Source of the DNA: Planctomycetales bacterium ZRK34
GTDB taxonomy: Bacteria; Planctomycetota; Phycisphaerae; Phycisphaerales; Zrk34
Direction of reading: 5' to 3'
Assembly (NCBI GenBank): GCA_014873095.1
Contig: CP050848.1
Span: forward strand, 434,001 to 498,000
DNA length: 64,000 nt
In this document: piece after piece, positions 51,626 to 58,748 of the stretch
Position numbering within the stretch: the stretch's first letter is position 1
Layout: each line of letters starts with the position of its first letter
Translations under genes and position numbers: made by a program
Notes under the pieces: model-generated
What the model was told of the DNA's origin: nothing
Database searches by the model: none
The model's input: the letters and a program-made list of their open reading frames with translations, nothing else

Positions 51626-53809
51626 TCATTTACGCTTCTTGTTGCGCTTCTTGCCGCCGGTCTTCTGCTGGTCAAGCATCTCGCGCTGGCGCTGCTCGGC
51701 GGCCTTGGTCAGCCGGTCGAGAAACCCGCCAGGCTTGGGGCCCTTCGGCTTGCCCCCGGCAGCACCAGAACCGGGATCGAAGTCGCCACGGTCTTCCATC
51801 AGTTTGATGTGATCACGGACGCGCTTGGACTCGATGATGCCGACGGCGGTCGACGTGAGGATGTAGAGGTTCAGACCCGACGGCGCCTTGTAGAGCATGA
51901 TCGGGAAGAGCATGACCATCCACTTCATCATCTTCTGCTGCGCGGCGGCCTGATCGGACATCTGCGGCGTGGCCTGCGTGGTGTACTTCTGCTGAATGAA
52001 GAACACGACGCCCATCAGCAGCGGCAAAATGTTGATCGAGTCGATCGTGGCAAACCCGAGACCGATCTCCGGCAGGCGGATGAACTTGTCCTGTGTGGAC
52101 AGGTCGGTCAGGAACATCCAGTTGGCCCCGAACAGCTCACCGATGTGGTGGAAGACGTTGTAGAAGGCCGGCTGCTGGCGAAGCTCGATGGCGAAAAAGA
52201 GCATGGCGTACAGCGCGAACCAGATCGGCATCTGCAGGAACATCGGCAGGCAGCCCAGACCCATGGCGGCGGGGTTGACGCCGCGCTCGCGATACAGGGC
52301 CATCATTTCCTGATTCAGTTTCTGCGAGTTGCCCTTGTACTTGGTCTTGAGGCGTTCGATCTCCGGCTGCAGCATCTGCATCTGCTTGCCGACTTTCATC
52401 ATGTTGACCTGCGAACGCTTGGTCAGCGGGTGCAGGATGCCGCGTACGATCGCCACCAGCGCGATGATCGCCAGGCCCCAGTCGGCGAGCATCCAGTGGA
52501 AAAAGCTGAGGAAGCTCAGCAGTGCGTCAGCCAGCCATGCGAAGGTGCAGAACGCGCAGAACCCGCCGAGGCTGTACTCGATCAGATCGCCGAGGTTGAT
52601 GCGGGTGTAAGCGGGGTCTTTCTTGAGCAGCGCGGGGTCCTGCGGCCCGGCGAACAGGGCTACCTGAAGCTTCGCCTTACCCGCGGGCGCGACCGCCACC
52701 GGCACCGAATCCAGCAGCAGCGCCAGCGACTTGTTCTTCGGGTCGCTGCCGCCCCATGTCAAACGGCGCACCACGTTGAACTGACGCTGCAGCGGCTCGA
52801 CCACCTTATCGTCGACGTCGATCTCCGCATGCAATGCCGCGGCGAAGTAGCGATTGGTCATGGCAACCCAGGCCAGCTCACGGCCGGGCGTTTCATCACC
52901 GCTGGGCCAGATGGTGGCGGACTGTTGATCCAGCACGTTGGCGCGGGTGAAGCGGTGGTCTTCGGTCGTCAGATATCTCGATTCGGCATTGGACCGCAAC
53001 GGTTGAAGATAGCACTCGACGACCTTGCGGCGGTCGCCGAGGTAGCCGCCTTCGATGATCGGGTCGACCGGCCCGAGCTGCGTCAGACGCACGTTCATCG
53101 GTTTGTCGGTGAGGTTTTCAAACTGCTGGGTCAGGTGCAGGTCGTAACGCTCGGGGTCGATGGTCCACGTGCGGATCAGACGCAGAGCGGGCTTGTCGTC
53201 GGCGCCGGCGAGCGTGAGCGTGAAGGTCGCGTTGGTGGCATTGGTGGCGGCGGGGTCGACCGCCCAGCGCTGGCCGTAGACGTAGATCGGCTTGGCGTCG
53301 TTGACGATGACGGCGTAGGCGGCCATCGGGTACAGGTAGCTGGCGGCGCCGGTCGCGGTGTCGGTCGTGTAGACCGCCTGCTCCTGGACGGGGTACGGGA
53401 TGTGCTCATCGACCACGGTGGAGTAGCGGGAGAGCTTGATGTGCTTGATGCCGCCGCCCCAGGGGGTGAACTTGGCCTCGAGCACGTAGGGATTGGCCTC
53501 GGGATCGCGCTCGGTGGATCCGAGCGTGGGCTCGGGCTGCGTCTGGGTGACTGCCACAACGTGCAGCCCCTCGACTGGCGGCAGATCAGCGGGCGCCTGG
53601 GCGGCCTCGGCGGGCTTTTCAGCTTCCGCCGGGGGCGTATCCGCGGTGTCCGTGCCCTCCGGGGTCTTGGCGGACTGCTCGGGGCTCACCGCGGGCGTCT
53701 GAGTCTCCGCAGGCGCATCGCCCGGGGTCTCGCCACGGTGGCTGGCCAGGGCGATGGTCAGGCCCACGGCCACGGCCACCAACAAAATCGTCAACAATGT
53801 GCGTTGCAT
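51626..53809 (-). CDS. yidC: Membrane protein insertase YidC
   Basis: A 727-residue insertase of the YidC/Oxa1 family. ATG 53809 is chosen because GAGG lies 6 nt upstream; ATG 53824 is also in frame. TM1 is about 5-22, then a Pro/Ala/Glu-rich linker of about 70 residues, a large periplasmic beta domain (about 90-390), and the conserved five-helix core from about 400 (LLSFLSFFHWMLADWGLAII, KRSQVNMMKVGKQMQMLQPE, GCLPMFLQMPIWFALYAMLF). The C tail is Lys/Arg-rich (KKRNKKRK), typical for ribosome contact. The yidC-mnmE order matches the classic rpmH-rnpA-yidC-mnmE locus, but rnpA and rpmH do not precede it. Confidence 0.96.
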   Translation of the reverse strand: MQRTLLTILLVAVAVGLTIALASHRGETPGDAPAETQTPAVSPEQSAKTPEGTDTADTPPAEAEKPAEAAQAPADLPPVEGLHVVAVTQTQPEPTLGSTERDPEANPYVLEAKFTPWGGGIKHIKLSRYSTVVDEHIPYPVQEQAVYTTDTATGAASYLYPMAAYAVIVNDAKPIYVYGQRWAVDPAATNATNATFTLTLAGADDKPALRLIRTWTIDPERYDLHLTQQFENLTDKPMNVRLTQLGPVDPIIEGGYLGDRRKVVECYLQPLRSNAESRYLTTEDHRFTRANVLDQQSATIWPSGDETPGRELAWVAMTNRYFAAALHAEIDVDDKVVEPLQRQFNVVRRLTWGGSDPKNKSLALLLDSVPVAVAPAGKAKLQVALFAGPQDPALLKKDPAYTRINLGDLIEYSLGGFCAFCTFAWLADALLSFLSFFHWMLADWGLAIIALVAIVRGILHPLTKRSQVNMMKVGKQMQMLQPEIERLKTKYKGNSQKLNQEMMALYRERGVNPAAMGLGCLPMFLQMPIWFALYAMLFFAIELRQQPAFYNVFHHIGELFGANWMFLTDLSTQDKFIRLPEIGLGFATIDSINILPLLMGVVFFIQQKYTTQATPQMSDQAAAQQKMMKWMVMLFPIMLYKAPSGLNLYILTSTAVGIIESKRVRDHIKLMEDRGDFDPGSGAAGGKPKGPKPGGFLDRLTKAAEQRQREMLDQQKTGGKKRNKKRK

Positions 53810-53956
53810 GTATATCCTCGCCATCGGGGCGATCGAAGTCGGACAGTATATGAAGAAAACCCGTGATCCGAAACTCGGTGCCGAAAATTCGACCCCGACG
53901 CTTCGCCTCGCTCAGCATCGGGCTTTTCGATGCCGGTGCGGTTGTGAATGTTCAGT

Positions 53957-54724
53957 TCATCGACCTTCGAGCAGACGCTGGCCGAAGAAGTCGTTGAGAT
54001 CATCGATCTGGGAGACCTTGTCGATCACGGCCTGGATGTCGTACTCGATGCGGACAAACTCGACGTGGTCCTCGTGGACGATGCCGTACCCGGAGCGGGG
54101 ATCGCGATCGCGCGGCTGGCCGACGGACCCGACATTGATGATGAATTTTTCCTCATCGGGACGGAACACGTACTTGCCGCCGAGTTCGCCGGGCGTGTAG
54201 AAGTCCGGCTCGTTGGTGAACACGCCCTGCACGTGGGTGTGGCCGACGAAGCACCCACGGTCCAGGCGATCGAACAAGGCCTGCATCTTGGTCGGTGCGG
54301 TGGCCACATCGTCGGCGAAGATGTACTCGTTGATCGGGCGGCGCGGCGAGCCATGCACGCAGATCACGCCTTCCATGAGCGTGTGGCGAATCTGCAACGA
54401 CCCGAGGAAGTTCCACCGCTTGGCGCGCTGCTCGCGGTCGGGCTCGAGTTCGAACTGGCGGCGTGTCCAGAAGCTGGCGGTTTCGGCGCCGACGTTGAAG
54501 TTGGTCGGTTCGTAGAGCACGGCGTAGTCGTGGTTGCCCATGAGCATCCACTCGCAATTTTCCAGCACGAGGTCGAGGCACTCGCGCGGATTCGGGCCGT
54601 ACCCGACGGTATCGCCGAGGCAGACGATGCGTTTGACGCCTCGCTGCTTGATGTCCGCCATGACGGTGGTCAGCGCTTCGAGGTTGCCGTGAACGTCCGA
54701 GATGATCGCGATCGGGTAACTGAT
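53957..54724 (-). CDS. Metallophosphoesterase (YfcE/PrpE-like), apparent AUC start
   Basis: About 255 residues of calcineurin-like phosphoesterase. Motifs: SDVHGN (D10, H12), GDTVGYGP, GNHDYA, VHGSPR and FVGHTHVQG. The first motif lies upstream of the first in-frame ATG (54661), so that ATG would delete metal ligands. No ATG, GTG or TTG exists between the in-frame TGA at 54778-54776 and SDVHGN. An AUC at 54724-54722 stands 7 nt after a perfect AAGGAG and would give (M)SYPIAIISDVHGN, so I take it as the start. A sequencing error or strain-specific start mutation is the alternative. Substrate unknown. Confidence 0.8.
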   Translation of the reverse strand: MSYPIAIISDVHGNLEALTTVMADIKQRGVKRIVCLGDTVGYGPNPRECLDLVLENCEWMLMGNHDYAVLYEPTNFNVGAETASFWTRRQFELEPDREQRAKRWNFLGSLQIRHTLMEGVICVHGSPRRPINEYIFADDVATAPTKMQALFDRLDRGCFVGHTHVQGVFTNEPDFYTPGELGGKYVFRPDEEKFIINVGSVGQPRDRDPRSGYGIVHEDHVEFVRIEYDIQAVIDKVSQIDDLNDFFGQRLLEGR

Positions 54725-54775
54725 GCCTCGGCTCCTTGTTAGAGCACGTATCCTACGAACAGGCCTAGCGCATCG

Positions 54776-55471
54776 TCAAGGCTCGACGCGGATGACCGCC
54801 CCACTTTCAAATTCGCGCCGGCCTGCGGCACAATCGGCGATGACCTTCGCCACCACGTCAGGGTCCAACGTGGCGTCGCGCGGAATCATTTTTTCATCAA
54901 ACATCGACCGTAGCATCGGCGTCTCCACCGCCCCCGGTGCGATCGCCACCGCGCGGAGCCCGATCGACTCGCCTTCGTCGGCCGTGACGCGCGTGAGCAT
55001 GTTCACCGCCGCCTTCGCCGAGGCATACGCCGCAAAGCCCGGAAACGGATCGATCGACGCCATCGATGAGACGTTGACGATCAACCCGCTGCTCTGACGG
55101 GCAAAGATCGGCCAAGCGGCGCGTGTCAGGGCATATGCAGCAGCGACATTGACGTCGAAGCTCTGCCGCCAGGCGTCGGGGGTGGTGTCGGGGATCGAAG
55201 CCTGCACCGCATAGCCGGCCACGTGGGCCAACAGGTCCAGGCGGCTGAAACGGCTCGCCGCCGCGGCGACCAGGTCGTCACACTGGTGTATGTCCGCCAC
55301 ATCCGCCGGGTGGATGTAGTAATCAGCATCGCCGAGCAGGCGAGCGGTTTCATCGAGGGCCGACTCGGTTCGTGACGCCAGCGCCAGCGCGTAGCCCTCG
55401 CCGGCCAGACGCACAGCCAGCGCCCGTCCGATCCCGCTGCCAGCCCCGGTGATCAGTGCAACTTTTCGCAT
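54776..55471 (-). CDS. Short-chain dehydrogenase/reductase
   Basis: A 231-residue classical SDR. The nucleotide-binding motif is TGAGSGIGRALA, the NAG-equivalent is HVAGYA, the catalytic Ser is in NVSSMAS, and YASAK carries the Tyr and Lys. VAIAPGAVETPML is the usual PG motif. Arg in ASRTES after the second beta strand suggests NADP(H) use. ATG 55471 is taken; ATG 55477 adds two residues. The substrate is not predictable. It lies 51 bp upstream of the metallophosphoesterase on the same strand. Confidence 0.88.
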   Translation of the reverse strand: MRKVALITGAGSGIGRALAVRLAGEGYALALASRTESALDETARLLGDADYYIHPADVADIHQCDDLVAAAASRFSRLDLLAHVAGYAVQASIPDTTPDAWRQSFDVNVAAAYALTRAAWPIFARQSSGLIVNVSSMASIDPFPGFAAYASAKAAVNMLTRVTADEGESIGLRAVAIAPGAVETPMLRSMFDEKMIPRDATLDPDVVAKVIADCAAGRREFESGAVIRVEP

Positions 55472-55551
55472 GACCACAGCGTACAGCCATCGCCCATCAC
55501 GGCCAAATCACTGGGCCGTCGTGCATGTTTTTCACATGTCACAATGCGTAC

Positions 55552-55588
55552 AAAAAACAGCACCGCGCGTCGAAACGCAACGGTGCTG
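55552..55588 (-). terminator. Rho-independent terminator of the putative sRNA
   Basis: Minus-strand hairpin with 8-bp outer stem CAGCACCG/CGGTGCTG and inner GCGTTTCGACGC, followed immediately by TTTTTT (55557-55552). It is the best intrinsic terminator I see in the window. Confidence 0.8.
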
Positions 55589-55698
55589 GTGGGAAGAGAG
55601 AGGGCTAAGTTGAACAACTCAAGCAGTGGGATTTTTCGTAAGTCTGTCGTACCCGGCGTAACTTCACAGAACTGTGCGTCAACTCACGAACTTCTCCC
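55552..55698 (-). ncRNA. Putative small RNA of about 147 nt
   Basis: The 306-bp gap between the SDR and nuoI contains no convincing ORF but has a promoter, an internally paired body and a terminator on the minus strand. The 5' end TGGGAGAAG (55699-55691) can pair with CTCTTCCCA (55598-55590) just before the terminator, closing the body with one mismatch. Internal hairpins include CACAGTTCTGTG and AGTTGTTCAACT. It does not match 6S, SRP RNA, tmRNA or RNase P RNA as I know them. It could instead be a processed nuoI 3' UTR, but the close promoter argues for an independent RNA. Confidence 0.55.
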
Positions 55699-55701
55699 AT
55701 C

Positions 55702-55729
55702 AATATAGCAGCGGGATACTCGATTTCAA
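55702..55729 (-). promoter_or_regulatory. Sigma-70-type promoter of the putative sRNA
   Basis: Minus-strand TTGAAA (55729-55724), 16-bp spacer, TATATT (55707-55702). It lies 49 bp beyond the nuoI stop in an AT-rich stretch unlike the surrounding DNA. Confidence 0.6.
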
Positions 55730-55777
55730 GTAAAACGGCACGATTACCGGTTTATTGCAAAGGCCCCGATGCCCTTT

Positions 55778-56317
55778 TTACATGGGCTTTTTCTCGACCG
55801 TGCGATCGTAAACCGCCAGCAGCTTGGACTTATCGAAAATCATCTCCTGGCGGGTCAGTCCGACGATGTCGTACTCCGGCGACATCTCGATCGCGTCGAC
55901 CGGGCACGCCTCTTCGCACATGCCGCAGTAGATGCAGCGCAGCTCATCGATGTCGAACCGCTTGGGATACTTCTCACGATCGTCCCACGGTGATTCTTCG
56001 CCGACGATGTGAATGCACTCGGCCGGGCAGGCGGTGGCGCACATGAAGCAGGCCACGCACTTGACGCGCCCCTGCTCATCGCGATTCAGTCGATGCACGC
56101 CGCGGTAATTGCCGAGGTTTTGACCGCCTTCGAGGATCGGCAAATGCTCGCGACGCTCCTCGGGGTAGCACATGGCCTTGTTCATCTTGCCGCGGGCAAA
56201 CGAGCCGGCGATGTGCTTCATCGTCGTGCCCAGACCCTTGAAAACTTCCGGCAGATAGGTCGACTCGAGCCGCCCCATCTTCGGCATGTCAATCACATAG
56301 GTATCTTCGTCACGCAT
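55778..56317 (-). CDS. nuoI: NADH-quinone oxidoreductase subunit I (2x[4Fe-4S])
   Basis: A 179-residue ferredoxin-like subunit of respiratory complex I. Two cluster motifs are complete: CVACFMCATACPAECI and CIYCGMCEEACPVDAI. NYRGVHRLNRDEQGRVKC just before them is typical of NuoI. The C-terminal MIFDKSKLLAVYDR also fits. Other nuo genes are not adjacent, so it is separated from the usual operon. It lies back to back with mqnB, which makes menaquinone, the probable electron acceptor of the complex. Confidence 0.94.
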   Translation of the reverse strand: MRDEDTYVIDMPKMGRLESTYLPEVFKGLGTTMKHIAGSFARGKMNKAMCYPEERREHLPILEGGQNLGNYRGVHRLNRDEQGRVKCVACFMCATACPAECIHIVGEESPWDDREKYPKRFDIDELRCIYCGMCEEACPVDAIEMSPEYDIVGLTRQEMIFDKSKLLAVYDRTVEKKPM

Positions 56318-56415
56318 GGCGTGGATCTCATAAGGGTTTCACCGGCATTGTTGTGGCGCGCGGCCGATCAGTCAAGCCGCTTGCCTTACGGCGATCCATA
56401 TTCGACACTGCTGGT

Positions 56416-57030
56416 ATGGCCCGAAACCTGATTCTGATACCGACACGGCTCGAGCAATGCCGACTCAGCGCTGCGACGGGCGATCACGTGATCGCCGTGT
56501 GCGGGTTCGGCCCCGTCGCGGCGGGGCTCGGCGCAGCCAAGGCGATCGCCGAATATCAACCGCAGCGCGTGGTGCTCGTCGGCATTGCCGGCAGCTATTA
56601 CAAAGACGCTCTGCCCCCGGGCAGCGCCGCCTGCTTCGACTCGGTCACCATCGACGGCATCGGCGCCGGCCAGGGCGACACCTTCAAAACCGCCGCATCG
56701 ATGGGCTTCGGCCACCTGCCCGACAGCAAGGATGATCTGCTTGCGTTGAACTGCCCTGCCGGCTTGCGACACGGCGGCCAGTTGCTGACCGTCTGCGCCG
56801 CTTCGGGATCGAATGTACACGCACTGATGCGGCGCGATCGTTACCCGCAGGCCGCCGCCGAAGACATGGAAGGCTTCGCCGTGGCGCTGGCCTGCCGACA
56901 CGCCGGGATGGAGTTGACGATCATCCGCGGCATCAGCAACCTCGCCGGCCAGCGCGATGTCAGACAATGGGTCATCGACGACGCCATGTCAGCGGCCAGT
57001 GAATTGCTGAACAAGTGGCTTGCTGAATAG
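56416..57030 (+). CDS. mqnB: Futalosine hydrolase
   Basis: A 204-residue nucleoside phosphorylase-fold protein. MARNLILIPTRLEQ is the MqnB-like start, and the longer frame from 56353 is not family-like. VCGFGPVAAGLGAAKAI and VLVGIAGSYYKDALPPGSA form the phosphate/ribose-binding core. AEDMEGFAVALACRHAGMEL and IIRGISNLAGQRD are the catalytic and purine-pocket segments, with ISN near the catalytic Asp/Asn. It releases the base from (aminodeoxy)futalosine in menaquinone synthesis. mqnD follows on the same strand after 102 bp, with a family F repeat between them. Confidence 0.9.
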   Translation: MARNLILIPTRLEQCRLSAATGDHVIAVCGFGPVAAGLGAAKAIAEYQPQRVVLVGIAGSYYKDALPPGSAACFDSVTIDGIGAGQGDTFKTAASMGFGHLPDSKDDLLALNCPAGLRHGGQLLTVCAASGSNVHALMRRDRYPQAAAEDMEGFAVALACRHAGMELTIIRGISNLAGQRDVRQWVIDDAMSAASELLNKWLAE

Positions 57031-57074
57031 CGACACAACGCATCGCGGTCCGCAGGCTGTCAGCCTGCGGCTAT
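57031..57074. repeat. Palindromic repeat, family F (copy 2)
   Basis: CAACGCATCGCGGT followed by CCGCAGGCTG-T-CAGCCTGCGG and CTAT. It is the reverse complement of the 21080-21130 type with a changed but fully paired stem. It starts directly after the mqnB stop. Confidence 0.75.
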
Positions 57075-57091
57075 GAGTAACGATGACGATT

Positions 57092-57113
57092 ACGAGCACG
57101 AGCACGAGCACGA
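57092..57113. repeat. Short tandem repeat (GAGCAC)3
   Basis: Three GAGCAC units flanked by CGATTAC and CGAATTA, in the leader of mqnD. The frame reads EHEHEHE but is most likely untranslated, since mqnD starts at 57133. Confidence 0.6.
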
Positions 57114-57132
57114 ATTAACGAATCAACGCACC

Positions 57133-57972
57133 ATGTCCCTTCACCTTGGCATTTCGACGTGTCCCAATGACACCTTCGCCTTCGCCGGTCTGCTCACCGG
57201 CGCGGTCGATACACGCGGACTCGAACTGAACATCGAACTGATGGATGTCGAGCAGTTGAATCAGCGGCTGTTCGCCGGGGACTTCGACGCGGCCAAAGCG
57301 TCGTTTCACGCCGCCCTGCTGCTGGCCGATCAGGTTGGCGTGCTGCCGGCCGGGTCGGCGCTCGGGTTCGGCGTCGGCCCCGTCCTGCTGTCGCATCAGG
57401 CGGAACTGACACCCGAACAACTTCAAGGAGCCCGCGTGCTCTGTCCCGGTGAGCACACGACCGCCGCCCTGCTGTATCGCTTGTTTCACCCCGATGCCCC
57501 GCAGCCCGAGCATGTCGTGTTCAGCGACATCATGCCAGCCCTTGAAAGCCGCGCCGCCGACTTCGGCGTGTGCATTCATGAAGGGCGCTTCACCTACCCG
57601 GCGCACGGCCTTCACCTGACCGAAGACCTCGGCGCCACATGGGAATCCAGCACGCACTGCCCCCTGCCCCTCGGCGGCATCGTCGCCCGCCACCGACTCG
57701 GCGAATCACGCCTCCGCCAATTGGCCGACCTCATCGGCCAATCCATCGACTGGGCCTACGCCCACCGCGACGCCGCACTCGACGTGATGCGACAGCATGC
57801 GCAGGAACAATCCGACGATGTGATCTGGGCCCACGTCGAGTTCTACGTGAACCAGTGGACGCGCCACCTCGGCGACGAAGGCGCCGCGGCCCTGCAACAA
57901 CTACGTGAAAAAGCGATCACCGCCGGAGTGGTCGATGCGACGTGTCAATCACTGCGCATCGTCGGCCGGTGA
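57133..57972 (+). CDS. mqnD: 1,4-dihydroxy-6-naphthoate synthase
   Basis: A 279-residue protein of the periplasmic-binding-protein fold that converts cyclic dehypoxanthinyl futalosine to 1,4-dihydroxy-6-naphthoate. MSLHLGISTCPNDTFAFAGL carries the MqnD hallmark CPNDTFAF. AAKASFHAALLLADQVGVLP and GSALGFGVGPVLLS are the substrate pocket; the catalytic His probably lies in the HAALL or STHCPLPLGG segment. The start is ATG 57133, past the tandem repeat. The 3' end overlaps the convergent lipoprotein gene by 24 bp. Confidence 0.93.
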   Translation: MSLHLGISTCPNDTFAFAGLLTGAVDTRGLELNIELMDVEQLNQRLFAGDFDAAKASFHAALLLADQVGVLPAGSALGFGVGPVLLSHQAELTPEQLQGARVLCPGEHTTAALLYRLFHPDAPQPEHVVFSDIMPALESRAADFGVCIHEGRFTYPAHGLHLTEDLGATWESSTHCPLPLGGIVARHRLGESRLRQLADLIGQSIDWAYAHRDAALDVMRQHAQEQSDDVIWAHVEFYVNQWTRHLGDEGAAALQQLREKAITAGVVDATCQSLRIVGR

Positions 57973-58566
57973 ATCAGTCTGCGCCACTTCGACGGGCTGA
58001 TCCAGGTGAACGGATCGGCGGAGGATCTTCGCGAGCAGGCGTTTGGCCAGCAGTTCATCACGGCCGACCGGGGTCCAGTAGCTTTCCTCGAGGCCGGACT
58101 CGGTCAGCAGCGGGCGGTAGACGTTGGTTTCGCGATGGCCGACGCCGACGGCGCCCATGGCGGCGGTGTTCAGCAGGCGCGTGGGGTGCTGGCGGCGATC
58201 GAGGGTGACTTCGACCGCCAGTTCATACTCGCCGCCGGCATTGGCGACGGGGTTGATCATGACGCGGACGGTCCGGCGGTCGAGGTTCAGCGTCGACTCG
58301 GTGGTCTGCGCAGTGGTGGTGTTGTCGGTGTTCCAGGGTTCAAACGCGCTGGCGGCGACGCGCGGCTCGGTGGTGACGACCCCGAAGCGGCGATCCTTGC
58401 GTGCCACGACGAAGTGCTCATCGCGCAGCACGAGAATGGCGGCATCGAAGACGCGATCGTACTCGCCGGTGGCGATCGGGATCGGGTTGGACACATCCGG
58501 CACCGCCTGCGAACAGCCGGCGGCGAACACGATGACGATCAGACCGAGCAGGTGGAGCGGTTTCAT
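57949..58566 (-). CDS. Lipoprotein of unknown function
   Basis: A 205-residue protein with signal MKPLHLLGLIVIVFAAGC, lipobox AAGC (C18). The mature part contains EYDRVFDAAILVLRDEHFVV and DRRFGVVTTEPRVAAS, a pattern seen in small envelope lipoproteins of the DUF4136/DUF3576 sort, but the match is not firm. An anionic tail ends DSPADDAQ. The 3' end overlaps mqnD (24 bp) on the opposite strand. It is divergent from the histidine kinase with a 182-bp gap. Confidence 0.78.
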   Translation of the reverse strand: MKPLHLLGLIVIVFAAGCSQAVPDVSNPIPIATGEYDRVFDAAILVLRDEHFVVARKDRRFGVVTTEPRVAASAFEPWNTDNTTTAQTTESTLNLDRRTVRVMINPVANAGGEYELAVEVTLDRRQHPTRLLNTAAMGAVGVGHRETNVYRPLLTESGLEESYWTPVGRDELLAKRLLAKILRRSVHLDQPVEVAQTDSPADDAQ

Positions 58567-58748
58567 GGGGGTTGAGTTTACCGCCGGGCGATCTGTCGGG
58601 CAACGGCGGGCGATGTTATGGGGCGTTGATACGGGTCCTACTTAACCGGCCGGTCGATCTGTCCGATCTGAACAGTGGTGCTTCCGACAGATGGCGACGT
58701 CGACGCCGGGCGGCGGCGTTCAACGGCGAGGTGAAAGGCGAACCGGAG

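Noticed and set aside
51809..53866. 685-codon open frame on the plus strand across yidC
   Set aside because: Antisense to a complete YidC; no start signal or recognisable protein motif.
54661..54663. ATG as start of the metallophosphoesterase
   Set aside because: Would remove SDVHGN, two ligands of the dinuclear metal centre, while an ideal Shine-Dalgarno lies 63 bp further upstream.
57092..57113. Possible CRISPR or repeat array
   Set aside because: Only three 6-bp units without spacers; no cas genes anywhere in the window.
57073..57132. MqnD extension with EHEHEHE
   Set aside because: Produced by the (GAGCAC)3 repeat; the family N terminus is MSLHLGISTCPNDTF at 57133.
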